This document shows positions 45,125 to 56,160 of a stretch of DNA of 64,000 nucleotides, piece by piece (positions within the stretch are counted from its first letter, which is position 1; every line of letters begins with the position of its first letter). Made by a program: the position numbers and the translations under genes. The stretch comes from Acanthosepion esculentum (lineage: Eukaryota > Mollusca > Cephalopoda > Sepiida > Sepiidae). The DNA lies in assembly GCA_964036315.1 (NCBI GenBank), contig OZ038480.1, forward strand, positions 14,864,305-14,928,304. Reading direction: 5' to 3'. The notes below the pieces were generated by a model. That model had not been told where the DNA came from. It did no database searches and worked only from the letters and a program-made list of their open reading frames with translations.

Positions 45125-45680
45125 TCTAAGACTGAATGACACCATCAAAATTGATTATGGTATCTTGTGTCAGAATCACCAAAATCAAGGTAGTCACTAG
45201 CTGATGGACTAAGATTAATGACACAATAAAAATTAATTATGATATTGTGTCAGAAACACAAAGTTCAAGGTAGTGACTAGCTGAATGAACTAAGACTGTA
45301 TGACATCGTCAAAATTAATTATGATATATCGTGTCAGAAACACAAAGATCAAGGTAGTCACTAGCTCAATGGACGAAGACTGAATGACACAATCAAAATT
45401 TATTATGGCATCTTTTGTCAGAAACACAAAGATCAAGGTTATCACTAGCTGAATGGACTAAGACTGAATGACACCATCAAAAGTGATTATGATATCTTGT
45501 GCCAGAAAGACGAAGATCAAGGTAGTCACTAGCTGAATGGACTAAGACTTAATGAGACAATTAAAATTGATTATGATATCTTGTATCAGAAACACCAAGA
45601 TCAAGATAGTCACTAGATGAATGGACTAAGACTGAATGACATCATCAAAATTGATTTTGATATCCTGTGTTTATTCTTAT
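45125..45680. repeat. 84-bp minisatellite, about 6.6 units
   Basis: Unit contains ACTAAGACTGAATGACACCA, GTGTCAGAAACAC and GATCAAGGTAGTCACTAGCT. It begins immediately at the mariner N-terminal border. Units differ by 5-15 percent by eye. Confidence 0.9.
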
Positions 45681-46380
45681 TTACTAAAATAAATTCTGAA
45701 GTGTAATTAGACTACTTTATCTTTTCATTGAGTATTTTAGTGTAAAAATTGAACAGTCTAAAAGTAAAAGTAGGAGTTGTCCATTTGAATTTTTGAAGAA
45801 GAAAATGGTCCATGGGCTGAATAATTTACGAAGCACTGGCCCACACTGATGTCTAACGACGCAAATGAGGATGAATGTAATCATTGAAAGAAAGATTTAT
45901 TTTAAAAAAAACGCATATAAAAAGACCATTTAAAGAAAATTGTAATTAAAAGATAAACACGCTTACTGTAATTTATCAAAAAGTAAAAACATCAAGAATT
46001 AATATGAAACCAACTTCTTTTAGATTTTTAATTTTTCATAAAGCTGGCAACAACAGTTTCGTTTTGTAGTCTTTAGTGCACCGTATGTAATGCAACAGTA
46101 GCAGCAGTTGGTATGGCTAAGGTAAAACAGCTTGATGTAGGCCATCCGACTTCAGGTAGGTTTTGAATACAGAACAGCCTATCTGTTAGACTAGCTAATA
46201 TCCAAGGCTAGCGAACCAAGTCTGTGTTTCTGTTCTATCTATAGCCGTGGGGAGGTCAGTGGGTTTCATGCCTTCCGAAGTCATCTATACGAAGGAAGAA
46301 GAACTCAGTTCGCCAATTTATCTTTCTGTGCTACTAATCATTACACTATAGCACACCCATTCCTTCTCAGAAGACAGTTT
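45681..46380. other. No recognisable feature
   Basis: AT-rich with no repeat or ORF of note. Confidence 0.4.
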
Positions 46381-46700
46381 GGAGTATGACAATAAACTAC
46401 ATCCGGTAGTAAGGCTTCTGATGGGGAGATTGGAGTGTGAAACCACCGCTTAATTGCTGTTGTCCCCTAGTCCAACCTGACCCGGAATTGCAGCAACTAT
46501 AAGGGTTTCAACTCTGAACCCTCCAACAAAAATAAAACACTATGCAAATATTAAAGTACCAGCAATATATTTCTATATAAGTGACCAACAATACATATTT
46601 AAAGCAAAATGACCAGTTTACTTTTCATGGTAGAATTACCAACATTTTTACAAATTGACCTACAATACATTTTATCTGTAGTTGAAGGCATGCATTGCGC
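46381..46700. repeat. Diverged inverted relative of 27300-28000
   Basis: GAGTATGACAATAAACTACA (46382) matches the 30-bp minisatellite unit. The stretch ending ATCTGTAGTTGAAGGCATGC mirrors GCCTTCAACTACAGAT at 27660. 46701-46980 holds nothing recognisable. Confidence 0.5.
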
Positions 46701-47186
46701 TCAAAATATATTTAGTTGAAGCCATGAAATTAATGAACAAAAATAATGCTTATTAATTCTTTTTTGTTCATTATTCAAAAGTAGTTATCAGAAAGTCCTT
46801 CACTGCCTAATGCGGACATAACACATGCCCGTTTGTGAGTACTTGTTCCGAGGAAGAAAAAAAAAGAAAATTAATATTTAAATTCCGTAATGCCTGGGGT
46901 CGTAGAAACACCACATCTACGGCAGCAGTGGTCTTTCATAAGTAAGACAGCCTGACGGAGCACCACCTTCTCCAGGCTAGTTTCAATTCAGATTTTTCCT
47001 TCTCCTAGATTGGTCGTCAACCAAATATATAACACCCAATTTATCCTGCTATTTACCCATAGCTGGGAGAGAAGATATCTGGTATTAGTAACGCAATGAA
47101 CTTTATTGGAATTCGAACACGGCTCTCCGATTCCGCAATATAAAGAGTCAGCAGATATGCTAGGCCACAAAAATCTCCTGAGCCGA

Positions 47187-47860
47187 CCAAGTATAGAAAT
47201 GAATACAATATGGGAACCAGTAATAGGGAGTACCAGAGAAAGGCGATAATGACAACAAAAATTGCAATATGAGCTCTGGTAAAAATATGAAATAATATAA
47301 TTGTTGCAAATATTGCAATATGAGCACTGGTAAAAAACGGTTGCTGAAGACATTAGGTTTATAATAGTGGATAAAGGAGTTAGCTACATCCAGTGACAGA
47401 ACCCAGAGAGTGTGAGTTCAATATCCGGCTAAGGCAGTGAAGAACTTTCAGAGGGAAATTAACTGATAACTGACATCCGTTAAACATGGCACGTGGAACT
47501 AGAGCAATCTACCCTAGTGAGCGCAATAAAGGGTTCAGTTCGACATTCCAACCATCTTAAGAAAGCCGGAACGTACAACGGCCGAAACGTTGTGATAAAC
47601 ATGGCGACAAAGATGAGGACAATAGCCCGAATAATGTAAATAGTGTACATAATACCTCATCTCAGAAATATAGACAGATACTGAAAGGCCGAAACGTTGT
47701 AAGAAATATGGCGACAAAGATGAGGACAATAGCCCGAATAATGTAAATAGTGTACATAATACCTCATCTCAGAAATATAGACAGATACTGAAAGGCCGAA
47801 ACGTTGAAATAAATATGGCGACAAAGATGAGGACAATAGTCCGAATAATGTAGATGCCCA
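47187..47860 (+). mobile_element. Penelope-like element 3' end with tandem hairpin monomers
   Basis: Decayed coding end (CCAAGTATAGAAATGAATAC, for PSIEMNTIWEP), a tRNA-like segment (GTGGATAAAGGAGTTAG to GTGAGTTCAATATCC, 47370-47425), CATGGCACGTGGAACTAGAG, then three hairpin monomers about 105-125 bases apart. Layout is the same as at 34250-34700, on the other strand. Confidence 0.7.
47556..47802 (+). ncRNA. Three hammerhead-like cores in tandem, two shortened
   Basis: Core 1 (47556-47588) is CTTAAGAAAGCCGG, loop, CGGCCGAAACG; the CTGA box is mutated. Cores 2 (47681-47695) and 3 (47788-47802) are both CTGAAAGGCCGAAACG, having lost most of stem II. Two monomers sharing the same deletion indicates amplification after the loss. 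Unlikely to be active. Confidence 0.4.
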
Positions 47861-47940
47861 TAGTTTTGTACCTCATTGAAATAACTAGGATATTTAAGAT
47901 GTATTCCATTGATGACTCGTTACTCCATCCCATCATTGAA

Positions 47941-48005
47941 GTCAACACTCAGAGGCGACAGGCTGGTTCATGCTATGCGCCTAGCATGAAACAGCCTGTT
48001 GCCTC
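47941..48005. repeat. Small palindrome of the hammerhead family
   Basis: GAGGCGACAGGCTGGTTCAT and ATGAAACAGCCTGTTGCCTC flank a TAGCATAGGCGC-like centre. It is a diverged and centrally deleted version of 31329-31462. The CTGANGA part is missing on both strands. Confidence 0.7.
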
Positions 48006-48089
48006 TTGTATTTGTTGCTATAGTAACTCGAAGGTCAATACCCGGGTCCGGTAATGTGTACGTGGGGCGATCAATAACTGAGCATTATA

Positions 48090-48420
48090 AATAAGAATTT
48101 GACGAGTTATCTACCCTATACATGGTCAGCAGAACAAGAACAAACTACCTTCGTAGATTAAATAAAGTGTTCATTTTGGAATCTTACCTGAATCGACAAG
48201 CACCTGTTGAAGTTCGGAGAGCACAACAACCGAAATGTTGCTATGACAACAAAGATGAGGATATTCGTCCCCCTGAACATAATGTCAATAATCCATCTTC
48301 CTCCAGCTACGGGTTAAATGGCAGGGCAGGCCGATATTTCTTGCCTCGGAGTAGCAAGCAGCTGAGAAGGAAAATGCTTAATTCAAAACCAGCCTGAAGA
48401 AAATGGACACTGCACACCAC
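48090..48420 (+). repeat. Penelope terminal-repeat fragment and SINE body
   Basis: 48120-48270 contains ATTAAATAAAGTGTTC, CACCTGTTGAAGTTCGG, ACAACCGAAATGTTG and AACAAAGATGAGGA. 48300-48420 starts CCAGCTACGGGTTAAAT as in the SINE near 5985. 48421-48580 is empty. Confidence 0.5.
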
Positions 48421-48584
48421 TGCAGTAGATTTCGTGCCTTTACGGCTATGTGTTACTCGTGACAACAAAATGCCTGACCCTTGGCACCGGTAGGAGGTTA
48501 AACAACTATCTCGGCCATAGGGTAGACTAATGCACAGTACATCTACAAAGATATTAAAAGGAATATACAGTAAAGTGTGTGTAA

Positions 48585-48755
48585 GGAAATATATATATAC
48601 ATATATATTTATCAGATCTATTTAGATTTAAGTCTCCATGCACAAATATAGAATAGCCATTTTTGTGGCTTAATACATAACTTACATACATACACACACA
48701 CACACATATATATATATACATACACACACATATATATATACATACACACACATGC

Positions 48756-48811
<56 letters not shown>

Positions 48812-48812
48812 G
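48585..48812. repeat. (TA)n/(CATA)n/(CACA)n compound microsatellite
   Basis: Several short runs, then about 20 TA units at 48768-48812. Confidence 0.9.
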
Positions 48813-48929
48813 AGTGTAAATATATGTACCTATTTGCCAACGACTGTTTAATTGCCTACATATCTCTTTTTCGTTGTATGTTTATATATACGCTAATGTG
48901 AAAACCTGTGTGCATTTGCATCCCTACAT

Positions 48930-49500
48930 AGTTATACGTTGTTTAATGGCGATATTGTGGCCGACGAGATTTATTCTCCGAGATCTCGTAACACGACGGG
49001 CTCACTTTATTTATTTCTTTATAATTGTTATTGGCGCGACCATGCGCGCCAACTTATCTTTCCTGCTAAAAACGAATCTCCCATCAAAGGGAGCTTACAA
49101 CCGGTCACCATATTGCAATGCTGTTCACATTTCTTTCGAATAGAGCGCCCCCTTACGGCCGATCACCTGCAGACCTCCATAGCCGCCTAGTAACGATTTA
49201 AATCGCTACCGATTTCGCATAACCTCCTGCCCCGGAGCCTAACACATAAGCAAATGACCATGGTGTCTATCTGGAGACATTATCGTTTGGCTTCACATTT
49301 TAGTTTCAGGCCCCAGATGTCAGTGTTTTCGGCGAGGCTTCTTTGTCATACGATTTTGATGTAGTCATTTGCTTGTAAATCGTTGTTTTCCAATAATCTG
49401 GCCCGACGATCGCGAGGATTAACTTGCCGGGCAATCAACGCTCGATCGACGTTTTCCAGCCCGCCACTTACGAAGACGCCATGGCCTGAACCATACAAAA
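48930..49500. other. GC- and CpG-richer unique segment
   Basis: Stands out from the AT-rich surroundings (for example GGCGCGACCATGCGCGCC near 49031). No repeat relationship to the rest of the window is visible. It includes the exon-like segment at 49346-49485. Confidence 0.5.
49346..49485 (-). CDS. Possible terminal exon of an unidentified host gene
   Basis: On the minus strand a pyrimidine-rich tract (CTCTTTTCTCTATCGTTTTG) and CAG at 49486-49488 precede about 46 codons ending at a stop at 49346. The peptide includes [18 protein letters not shown] and [13 protein letters not shown], is charged, and is not low-complexity. The segment is GC-richer than its flanks and not repeated in the window. 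I do not recognise a family. It could be coding, or chance in a CpG-rich segment; no upstream exon is seen in the window's next 15 kb. Confidence 0.25.
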
Positions 49501-49587
49501 CGATAGAGAAAAGAGCTGCGTATATGCGGATATATGGAAAGGTATGTATAACTATAAACACGGAGGAAACACACAGACACACACACA

Positions 49588-50165
<578 letters not shown>

Positions 50166-50284
50166 AATGTCGGCACAAAAACAAATTCAAATTTCCATAA
50201 TATAAGTTTAATTTAATTAGCTACTATATTTCCATAATATTCACTTCCCTCTAACTCTTGAAGTTAACTAATGACTGATACAAA

Positions 50285-50653
50285 AAAAGTTAATAAAAAT
50301 GAACACGCTACCGCCTCTGTCTGAATGATTGGATTTCTCTGTATCCTTGGAAACAGTGAATTATGATTTTTTTGTGTGCGTTTAAAACTCAGTAAATTTA
50401 AAGAAAAAGTTACTCCAATATTCGCTTGAAGATGAAATGGAACTAATGCTTTTAATTTAATTATAAAATTAAATTTGAAGGTTTTAGTTTCCATTTTTGA
50501 AACATGGTTATTACTGTGTAGCGAAAAAACATATTTTAAATCAGTTAATTTATAATATTTATGCTCTGTAAATTTACATTGAGCACAATTTTGTAAAAAT
50601 AAAAATAAAAAATATCAATAAGAACACCGGATTATATATCTTACTGTTCTTTC

Positions 50654-50660
<7 letters not shown>
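50285..50660 (-). repeat. Penelope-like block B, second copy
   Basis: Reverse complement of 31502-31800 over its length, plus about 80 further bases. CTTGAAGATGAAATGG at about 50426 is the counterpart of the reduced core. Confidence 0.55.

Positions 50661-50704
<44 letters not shown>
50657..50704. repeat. (TA)n microsatellite
   Basis: TA run between block B and the hammerhead palindrome. Confidence 0.95.
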
Positions 50705-50707
<3 letters not shown>

Positions 50708-50805
50708 GAAATATAGTCTTAAAGTGTGCAATATTTATGGGGATAAAGTGCTCAATATCAGAGATAGAGCGTGTGTAAATATAAAAGTGAAAATAGAAGT
50801 CAACA

Positions 50806-50860
50806 CTTAGAGGCGACAGTCTGTTTCATGCTAGATGTAATCGTCAGGCCACGAGTGGTG
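50806..50860 (-). ncRNA. Type I hammerhead ribozyme motif (candidate)
   Basis: Minus strand: GGC, CTGACGA (50847-50841), stem II region with loop (50840-50828), GAAA (50827-50824), stem III ACA/TGT, C at 50815, then GCC. Stem II here reads TTACATCTAGCAT, one base different from the other copies, which weakens the G-C pair. Confidence 0.45.
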
Positions 50861-51011
50861 TTATTTTTCTCGGCTATTTTTATATACGGGTCAGTGGTGC
50901 ATTTTGGGTAGTCTATTTTGGCAGATATTTTACCGGAAGTCGTTTATTTGTTTATTTTACAAATAAATAAATAAATGACTTCCAGTAAAATATCACAGAA
51001 AAATAACAGCA

Positions 51012-51060
51012 CTCGTGGCCTGACGATTGCATCTAGCATGAAACAGACTGTCGCCTCTAA
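51012..51060 (+). ncRNA. Type I hammerhead ribozyme motif (candidate)
   Basis: GGC (51017-51019), CTGACGA (51020-51026), stem II TGC/GCA with loop ATCTA, GAAA (51040-51043), stem III ACA/TGT with loop GAC, C at 51052, GCC (51053-51055). Core identical to 31392-31427. Stem I is only 3 bp because the sequence to its left differs. Confidence 0.55.
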
Positions 51061-51083
51061 GTGTTGACTTCTATGTTCGCTTT

Positions 51084-51158
<75 letters not shown>
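51084..51158. repeat. (GT)n microsatellite
   Basis: About 33 GT units. Confidence 0.95.
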
Positions 51159-51905
51159 TGCATTGTCATCTAAATTACGCAAAAATGAAAATAACTCTGA
51201 CATTTCATTTCAACAGATATATTTAATAAAATTACACAGAAATATCTTGAAATACTAAAGAGTAAAATTATTTAATAAAATCGCCATTGGCTTCAACCAT
51301 GGACTCCAGACAACTCCGGAATCTCCTGAAAATCTACTGTGCAGCCACCTCGTTTCCGTTGGTGAATGCTACCATAATCCTAGTCTTCAGTTCATCTTTG
51401 GTGTTACAAAGAGTTTTGTTAGTCTCTCATTCACACATAATGATCAAGGGATTTGCAGTCTGTGGAGTTATGTAGACACAGAAATTGTCTGACAGCCATG
51501 TTTGGATCCTCCTGCTTGTGTGACATGGTGCAGAATCCTGTTTACCAAGCGTAGGGTCTTCCAGCATCCACCCTCTTGACCTAGAGCAGCACTACCTCCT
51601 CAAGGCACTTGATGCAGGCCTCCGTGTTGTGCCTGAGGCTGTCACCACCAAAATCTGGAGTTCTTTTCATATTAGAACGATGAGAGTGAGTTTTCCGAGC
51701 TGCCGTACCTTAGTAATCTGCATTAGACTCATTCGACTCTTTACGAATCCTCTGCACTGTCCTCAGATTGACACCCAAAAACTCTAGAATGCTTGTATTG
51801 GACCTTACGGTGCGAATGCCAAGCAGTACAGTAAGCCGTTTCCAAATTTCTGGCGACGTGAATTGCAACATGGGGGTCTTTTTCTCACAGACGCGCCTAC
51901 TCTAC
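51157..51905 (-). mobile_element. IS630/Tc1/mariner-like element, decayed second copy
   Basis: Minus strand N-terminus CEKKTPMLQFTSPEIWKRLT, then LGVNLRTVQRIRKESNES, matching PEIWKLHAVLFGI and LGVNLRAVQRIRKE of the 24951 copy. Middle and C-terminal parts (ACIKCLEEVVLL, VKRVDAGRPYAW) are in broken frames. It is bounded by (GT)n and (CA)n. The DNA-binding region is the best conserved. Confidence 0.7.
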
Positions 51906-51916
51906 TGTGCACTATG

Positions 51917-52001
<85 letters not shown>
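51906..52001. repeat. (CA)n-(TA)n microsatellite
   Basis: CA run to about 51968 then TA to about 52000. Confidence 0.95.
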
Positions 52002-52002
<1 letters not shown>

Positions 52003-52073
52003 TCTGTGCGTGTGTGCGTGCGTGTAAGGTGTTTATATGATAAAATAAAAACACGACCTCGTACTTTTTCACT

Positions 52074-52126
52074 CCCAGCAACCTCTTGCGCCTTAGTGGC
52101 ATTATTGCTTTGCATGGGGTGAAATG

Positions 52127-52201
<75 letters not shown>
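52074..52201 (+). repeat. LINE-J 3' terminus then (TA)n
   Basis: CAACCTCTTGCGCCTTAGTG to GCATGGGGTGAAATGCT is the last ~50 bases of the plus-type LINE, followed by about 37 TA units. Confidence 0.75.
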
Positions 52202-52202
<1 letters not shown>

Positions 52203-52244
52203 TCAGACCGACTACATTTCAGGAAATAAATAGGAAATTGGCTA

Positions 52245-52610
52245 TGAACTGCTACTGCTGAACTGCTATGTAAAAATCAATTCTCCTATATGTCAGAGAA
52301 TGCTGGATAATTTTCTCGCAGATAAAAAAAAAAGGAGATGAGGTAACAGGCGCGGTTCTACAGAAGAATGCAGGGAGAATGTCCGTGTCATGAGAGCAAC
52401 GCAGAAGTTTTAAAGAAACCGGAAATAGATGAATAAGAAAAAAACAGTCGAAACTTCTGGTTATACATGAGAAAAGAGAGTTTGGAGAATTTGACACTTA
52501 CAAGGCATATAGACCAGAGGTACAGAAGGCAATATCGAGTAACCTACCTAATGAGCTTGTGCAACAAAATGACAAAAGAGCGACTAGTGGATATTAAGGG
52601 AATAAATATT
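52245..52610 (+). pseudogene. LINE reverse transcriptase C-terminal remnant
   Basis: Broken frames give LLNCYVKINSPICQRMLDNF, then NFWLYMRKESLENLTLTRHI and YRVTYLMSLCNKM. They match 7705-8660 (LGKIMSKEDLENLTL, VTYLRRLCKW) and the preceding LNCYVISIILYGSECW at 3178. One LINE family accounts for all three. Confidence 0.7.
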
Positions 52611-52759
52611 GCTTAGTTTTACAACAGATGGGAAATAGTGAAGTGCCATGATTCTCCACGCTTAAATTGACCTACAAAGTAGCCTGCTTTCTTATTCTGC
52701 TATTCCTTCCCCCAGATCCTAAGTTAGACCAGCCCGTACGTTATACCCTGTCAATGCCT

Positions 52760-52945
52760 CGTAAATAATGGACTATTGCGTTTTCATCGCGTGCAAAGAC
52801 GGAAAAGACATATAAGAAACGCTACTTGGTTTCAGTGAAAGAAAGAAAATCCCTCATAAATAATGGACTGTTCCGTTTTTGATCGCGATGAAAGACAGAA
52901 AAAACATCAGAGACACTGTTTTATTTCAGTAGGGAAAAAAAGAAA
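52760..52945. repeat. Tandem duplication, about 90 bases, two copies
   Basis: CCTCGTAAATAATGGACTAT and CCTCATAAATAATGGACTGT start the two copies. Both continue GCGTTTTCATCGCG or TCCGTTTTTGATCGCG and AAAGAC. Confidence 0.75.
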
Positions 52946-54003
52946 GAAAAGAAAATTAAATCAGGAAAGCCCCGAAATTTCCACGGGTGCTACAAGTGAT
53001 TATTAATAAACCGTAGTAATTTATTTTGATTATGTTGTAACCTAGAAAGGATTACTGAATGAAGAATAACCAAAACGGAGGTTGGAAATGAAATGGTAAT
53101 ATTTATAACATCAACAAAATACAATACTCGCCAGCGGCGTGAAGTAGGTAAACCACTTCTAGTGATGGGCTACTTAGATAGCATATTACGATATTTACCT
53201 GCCTCCCCACGAGGTAGGATGCGGCTCAAGGCCAAATTTAATGTGGGGAAATCCGATCCAGTAGGCTTGGGCAAAAATTGCATACGCGGGATCGGATATT
53301 TGTCTACCTCCCTGGATGAGACTCTGCCTTTCGGCATAGCCTTGTCCGGGTTCCTCTCTGCTTAAAGGCAGCGAGTTTGACACAGCAAGAGTTTTCCACG
53401 CTGACAGCTTAGGCAGCATATTGCGCTCACTTACAATAGTATCCAATGTATTCATGAGGATTGGGACATACCCCCATTGCTACTCATAAGTACAGATTAT
53501 CATGATCAAAGGGTGCTTAATCGGTAGCAATATGAAATTGTTTTTTTTTCTTTCATCCCTAAAAAGACAAACAAAAATAAGTAGCCAAATAAAAAGTTTG
53601 ATTTGTTTTGATTCAATGATGGACGAGCGATTTACAATGTACCAATTAATGAACAACTCGGCCAAAGTTAATCTTTCTACAATTTTACACATCTTTGGAA
53701 CACAACTTAACGTAATTCGCGGTCATTTTGCAAATAAAAGATTTATTTAAACGCCGACGTCATCATACTTCTTCTTCGTGTCCAACGTACGTCGTCTGTT
53801 GGTATACTAAAAATATGGTGTATAACAAATTAATGCGATACCAATCACTTGGTTCTCTAGCCGCATTAGCAGAACAGTCAAGGTGTGCTTCGTCCTGCGA
53901 TTCTTTTCCATAAACCTGAGCGCAGGACCTAAGTTTATCTTTGTATCCGGTTAGTAGAGTGCACTCTGGCTGTATAAGCATCTACGATTGTTACTCTTGA
54001 AAT
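52946..54003. other. No recognised gene; coding-like stretch 53195-53455
   Basis: Minus-strand ORF 53195-53455 (86 codons) is GC-richer and non-repetitive (REEPGQGYAERQSLIQGGRQ, AQAYWIGFPHIKFGLEPHP). I do not recognise it. The opposite strand is open too, which weakens the case. It may be an exon, or part of a repeat seen once here. Confidence 0.3.
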
Positions 54004-54234
54004 CAGAGGTCCCCAACCACCGGGCGCCAGAACGGGACCTGTCAGTGGATCATTTGCTACCAGGCCGCAAATAAAAAGTTAACTTGTTTAAAATTATATA
54101 ATACATAAATTGAACATTGGACTTTCATTTAAAAACATTTGTTAAAATATTCAATATTCATCTACTCAATAATATCTATCATAACTGTAATTATATTTTA
54201 TAATTAATATATGTTTTATATCTATTACGTCATC

Positions 54235-55510
54235 TCATAAGTTATGTCCGAATTTTAACTTTTTGTTAAAATGAACGAAATTTAAAGAGTATTTTATGTC
54301 TAATGGAGCTGAACATTATTTTTATGTTTAGATGCATTTAAACTGATCAAATTTTATTTCAGAGAACAATAAAATTAAATTTTGTTTGATTAAAACCCTG
54401 CTAACATGGAAGTTCCCAAGAATCATTTGAGGCACATAATGCTTTATGAGTTCAACAAAGGAAACTCAGCAGCCGAAGCGGCTAGAAACATTCACTCAGT
54501 TTATGGAGAGGAATGTGTGAATGAAAGAACTTGCAGAAGATGGTTTGCAAAATTCAGAGGTGGAGATTTCACCCTTGAAGATGAAGATCGAACCGGACGT
54601 CCAGTTGAGTTTGATGAAAAGCTTCTTGAAGCAGACCTTGAAGAAAATGCTGCTTTATCAGTTGAGGAATTGGCAGTGGTTCTCAGTTCAAACCATACAA
54701 CTGTTCATCATCATCTACAACAACTTGGAAAAGTTCCTAAACTTGGAAAATGGGTGCCTCATGAATTGTCTGAAAACAACCTCAAACCCCGAGTTGACAT
54801 CTGCTCTTCTCTCCATTTTCGCCAACTTGTTTCACCTTTTTTGGATAGACTTGTGACTGGTGACGAAAAATGGGTCTTTTATCGAAATGTTAAGCGTCGT
54901 AGACAGTGTCTTGGTAAAGGGGAAGGACCCCAGCCACAGCCGAGAAGAGAACTTCATGGACAAAAGGTTCTTCTTTCAATCTGGTGAGATTGCCAAGGAA
55001 TAATCCACTTTAAATTCTTACAACGTAATGCAACAATTAATGCTCAAATATACTGTCAGCAATTAGAGCGTTTGAACCAAGCTTTGAGGAAAAAAAGACC
55101 TGCTCTAGTGAATCGAAAACGGGTGATGTTTCATCAGGACAATGCGCGACTACACACAGCAAGAATCACGTCACAAAAGATCGAAGAACTTGGTTGGGAG
55201 AAAATTCCTCATCCACCTTATTCTCCTGACCTTGTTCCTTCAGACTACCAATTTTTTCGTAGCTTACAGAATCATTTGGAAGAAACAGCTTTTGTAACAC
55301 AGGAAGAGGTTAAAACTGACATTTGTGAGTTCTTCGAATCAAAGCCAAAAGAATTTTACAGTAATGGAATTAGTAAGCTTCTTAATAGATGGAAGGAAGT
55401 CATAGATAATCAGGGAAAATACATTGTTGATTGAATCTGTAATTAAATTTAACATTTGGTCACTTGTTTTCTTTATTCAAAATTCGGACAGAACTTATGG
55501 GATGACCTGA
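54235..55510 (+). mobile_element. Mariner element, nearly intact
   Basis: A 1276-base element with TIRs TTACGTCATCTCATAAGTTA (left) and the inverse of TCAGGTCATCCCATAAGTTC (right). Flanking TA at 54233-54234 and 55511-55512. One transposase frame. Confidence 0.9.
54406..55434 (+). pseudogene. Mariner transposase with a single stop codon
   Basis: 342 residues in one frame from MEVPKNHLRHIMLYEFNKG, broken only by TGA at 54985-54987, where mariners have Trp (SIWWDCQG). Two N-terminal helix-turn-helix regions (about 1-60, with RRWFAKFRGGDF; and about 80-110), the linker KWVPHEL at 115-121, then DD34D with D153 (VTGDEKW), D245 (HQDNARLH) and D280 (YSPDLVPSD). All catalytic residues and the normal length are kept, so it is probably the youngest transposase in the window. 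SETMAR/Hsmar-type relatives share these blocks. The start is the only ATG that keeps the whole first HTH. Confidence 0.9.
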
Positions 55511-56160
55511 TACCTTTACTATCTATCATAATTTTATTTTATAATTAATCTATATTTCATATCTACCTTTACTATCTATCTTAACTGTAACTATGTTTTA
55601 TAATTAATGTATATTTTACATCTATCTTTAGTATCTATCATAACTGTATCTTATAATTAATGTATATGTTATATCTTTACTATCTATCATAACTGTATCT
55701 TATAATTCATGTATATTTTATATCTATCTTTACTATCTATCCTAACTGTATCTTATAATTAATGTATATTTTACATCTATCTTTTGTATCTATCATAACT
55801 GTATCTCATAATTCATGTATATTTTTATTTATTTGTAACAATTTTCAACTAATTTTCTAATCCTAACTAATTTTCAGATTCTACATTCAATGTACATTAT
55901 GTTGTGTTGATAATTATCCGATAATAGCGTAATTGGGATTTATTCAGGGAAACTAATAGCACAAGTGCAGCTGGGTTGGAGGCTAGACATGAGTGTCAAC
56001 AGATTATGCATTTTTTCTACCCTTTAAGAAATTGGTCTTTTTAATATTGCTCTCTTTATCAAAATGCACCTAAATTCAACATATGTGCCACTGCAGGTCC
56101 GCAGAAAGATTGTCCGGCATAAAACCGGTCCGTGGTACAAAAAAACTTTGGAGATCACTG

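Larger units (their letters stand above)
50705..51085. repeat. Large palindrome with hammerhead motifs on both arms
   Basis: Arms 50788-50866 and 51002-51082 are inverted copies. A second, inner palindrome sits at 50921-50992 (GATATTTTACCGGAAGTC and GACTTCCAGTAAAATATC). Bases 50705-50775 match 31259-31328. Right arm runs into (GT)n. Confidence 0.9.
54167..55830. repeat. 58-bp minisatellite in the hAT element, split by mariner
   Basis: One unit (TATCTATCATAACTGTAATT) lies left of the mariner at 54169-54233; about five lie right of it at 55511-55830 (TATCTATCATAACTGTATCT). Confidence 0.85.
54004..56160. mobile_element. hAT-type non-autonomous element
   Basis: Left end CAGAGGTCCCCAACCACCGG and right end TTTGGAGATCACTG are inverted, typical of hAT elements of the CAGNGGTCCCCAACC type. 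CTTGAAAT before and CTTTAAAT after give an 8-base target duplication with one mismatch. GGTCCGTGGTAC near 56128 is also characteristic. It carries no hAT transposase, only a minisatellite and an inserted mariner. Confidence 0.8.
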
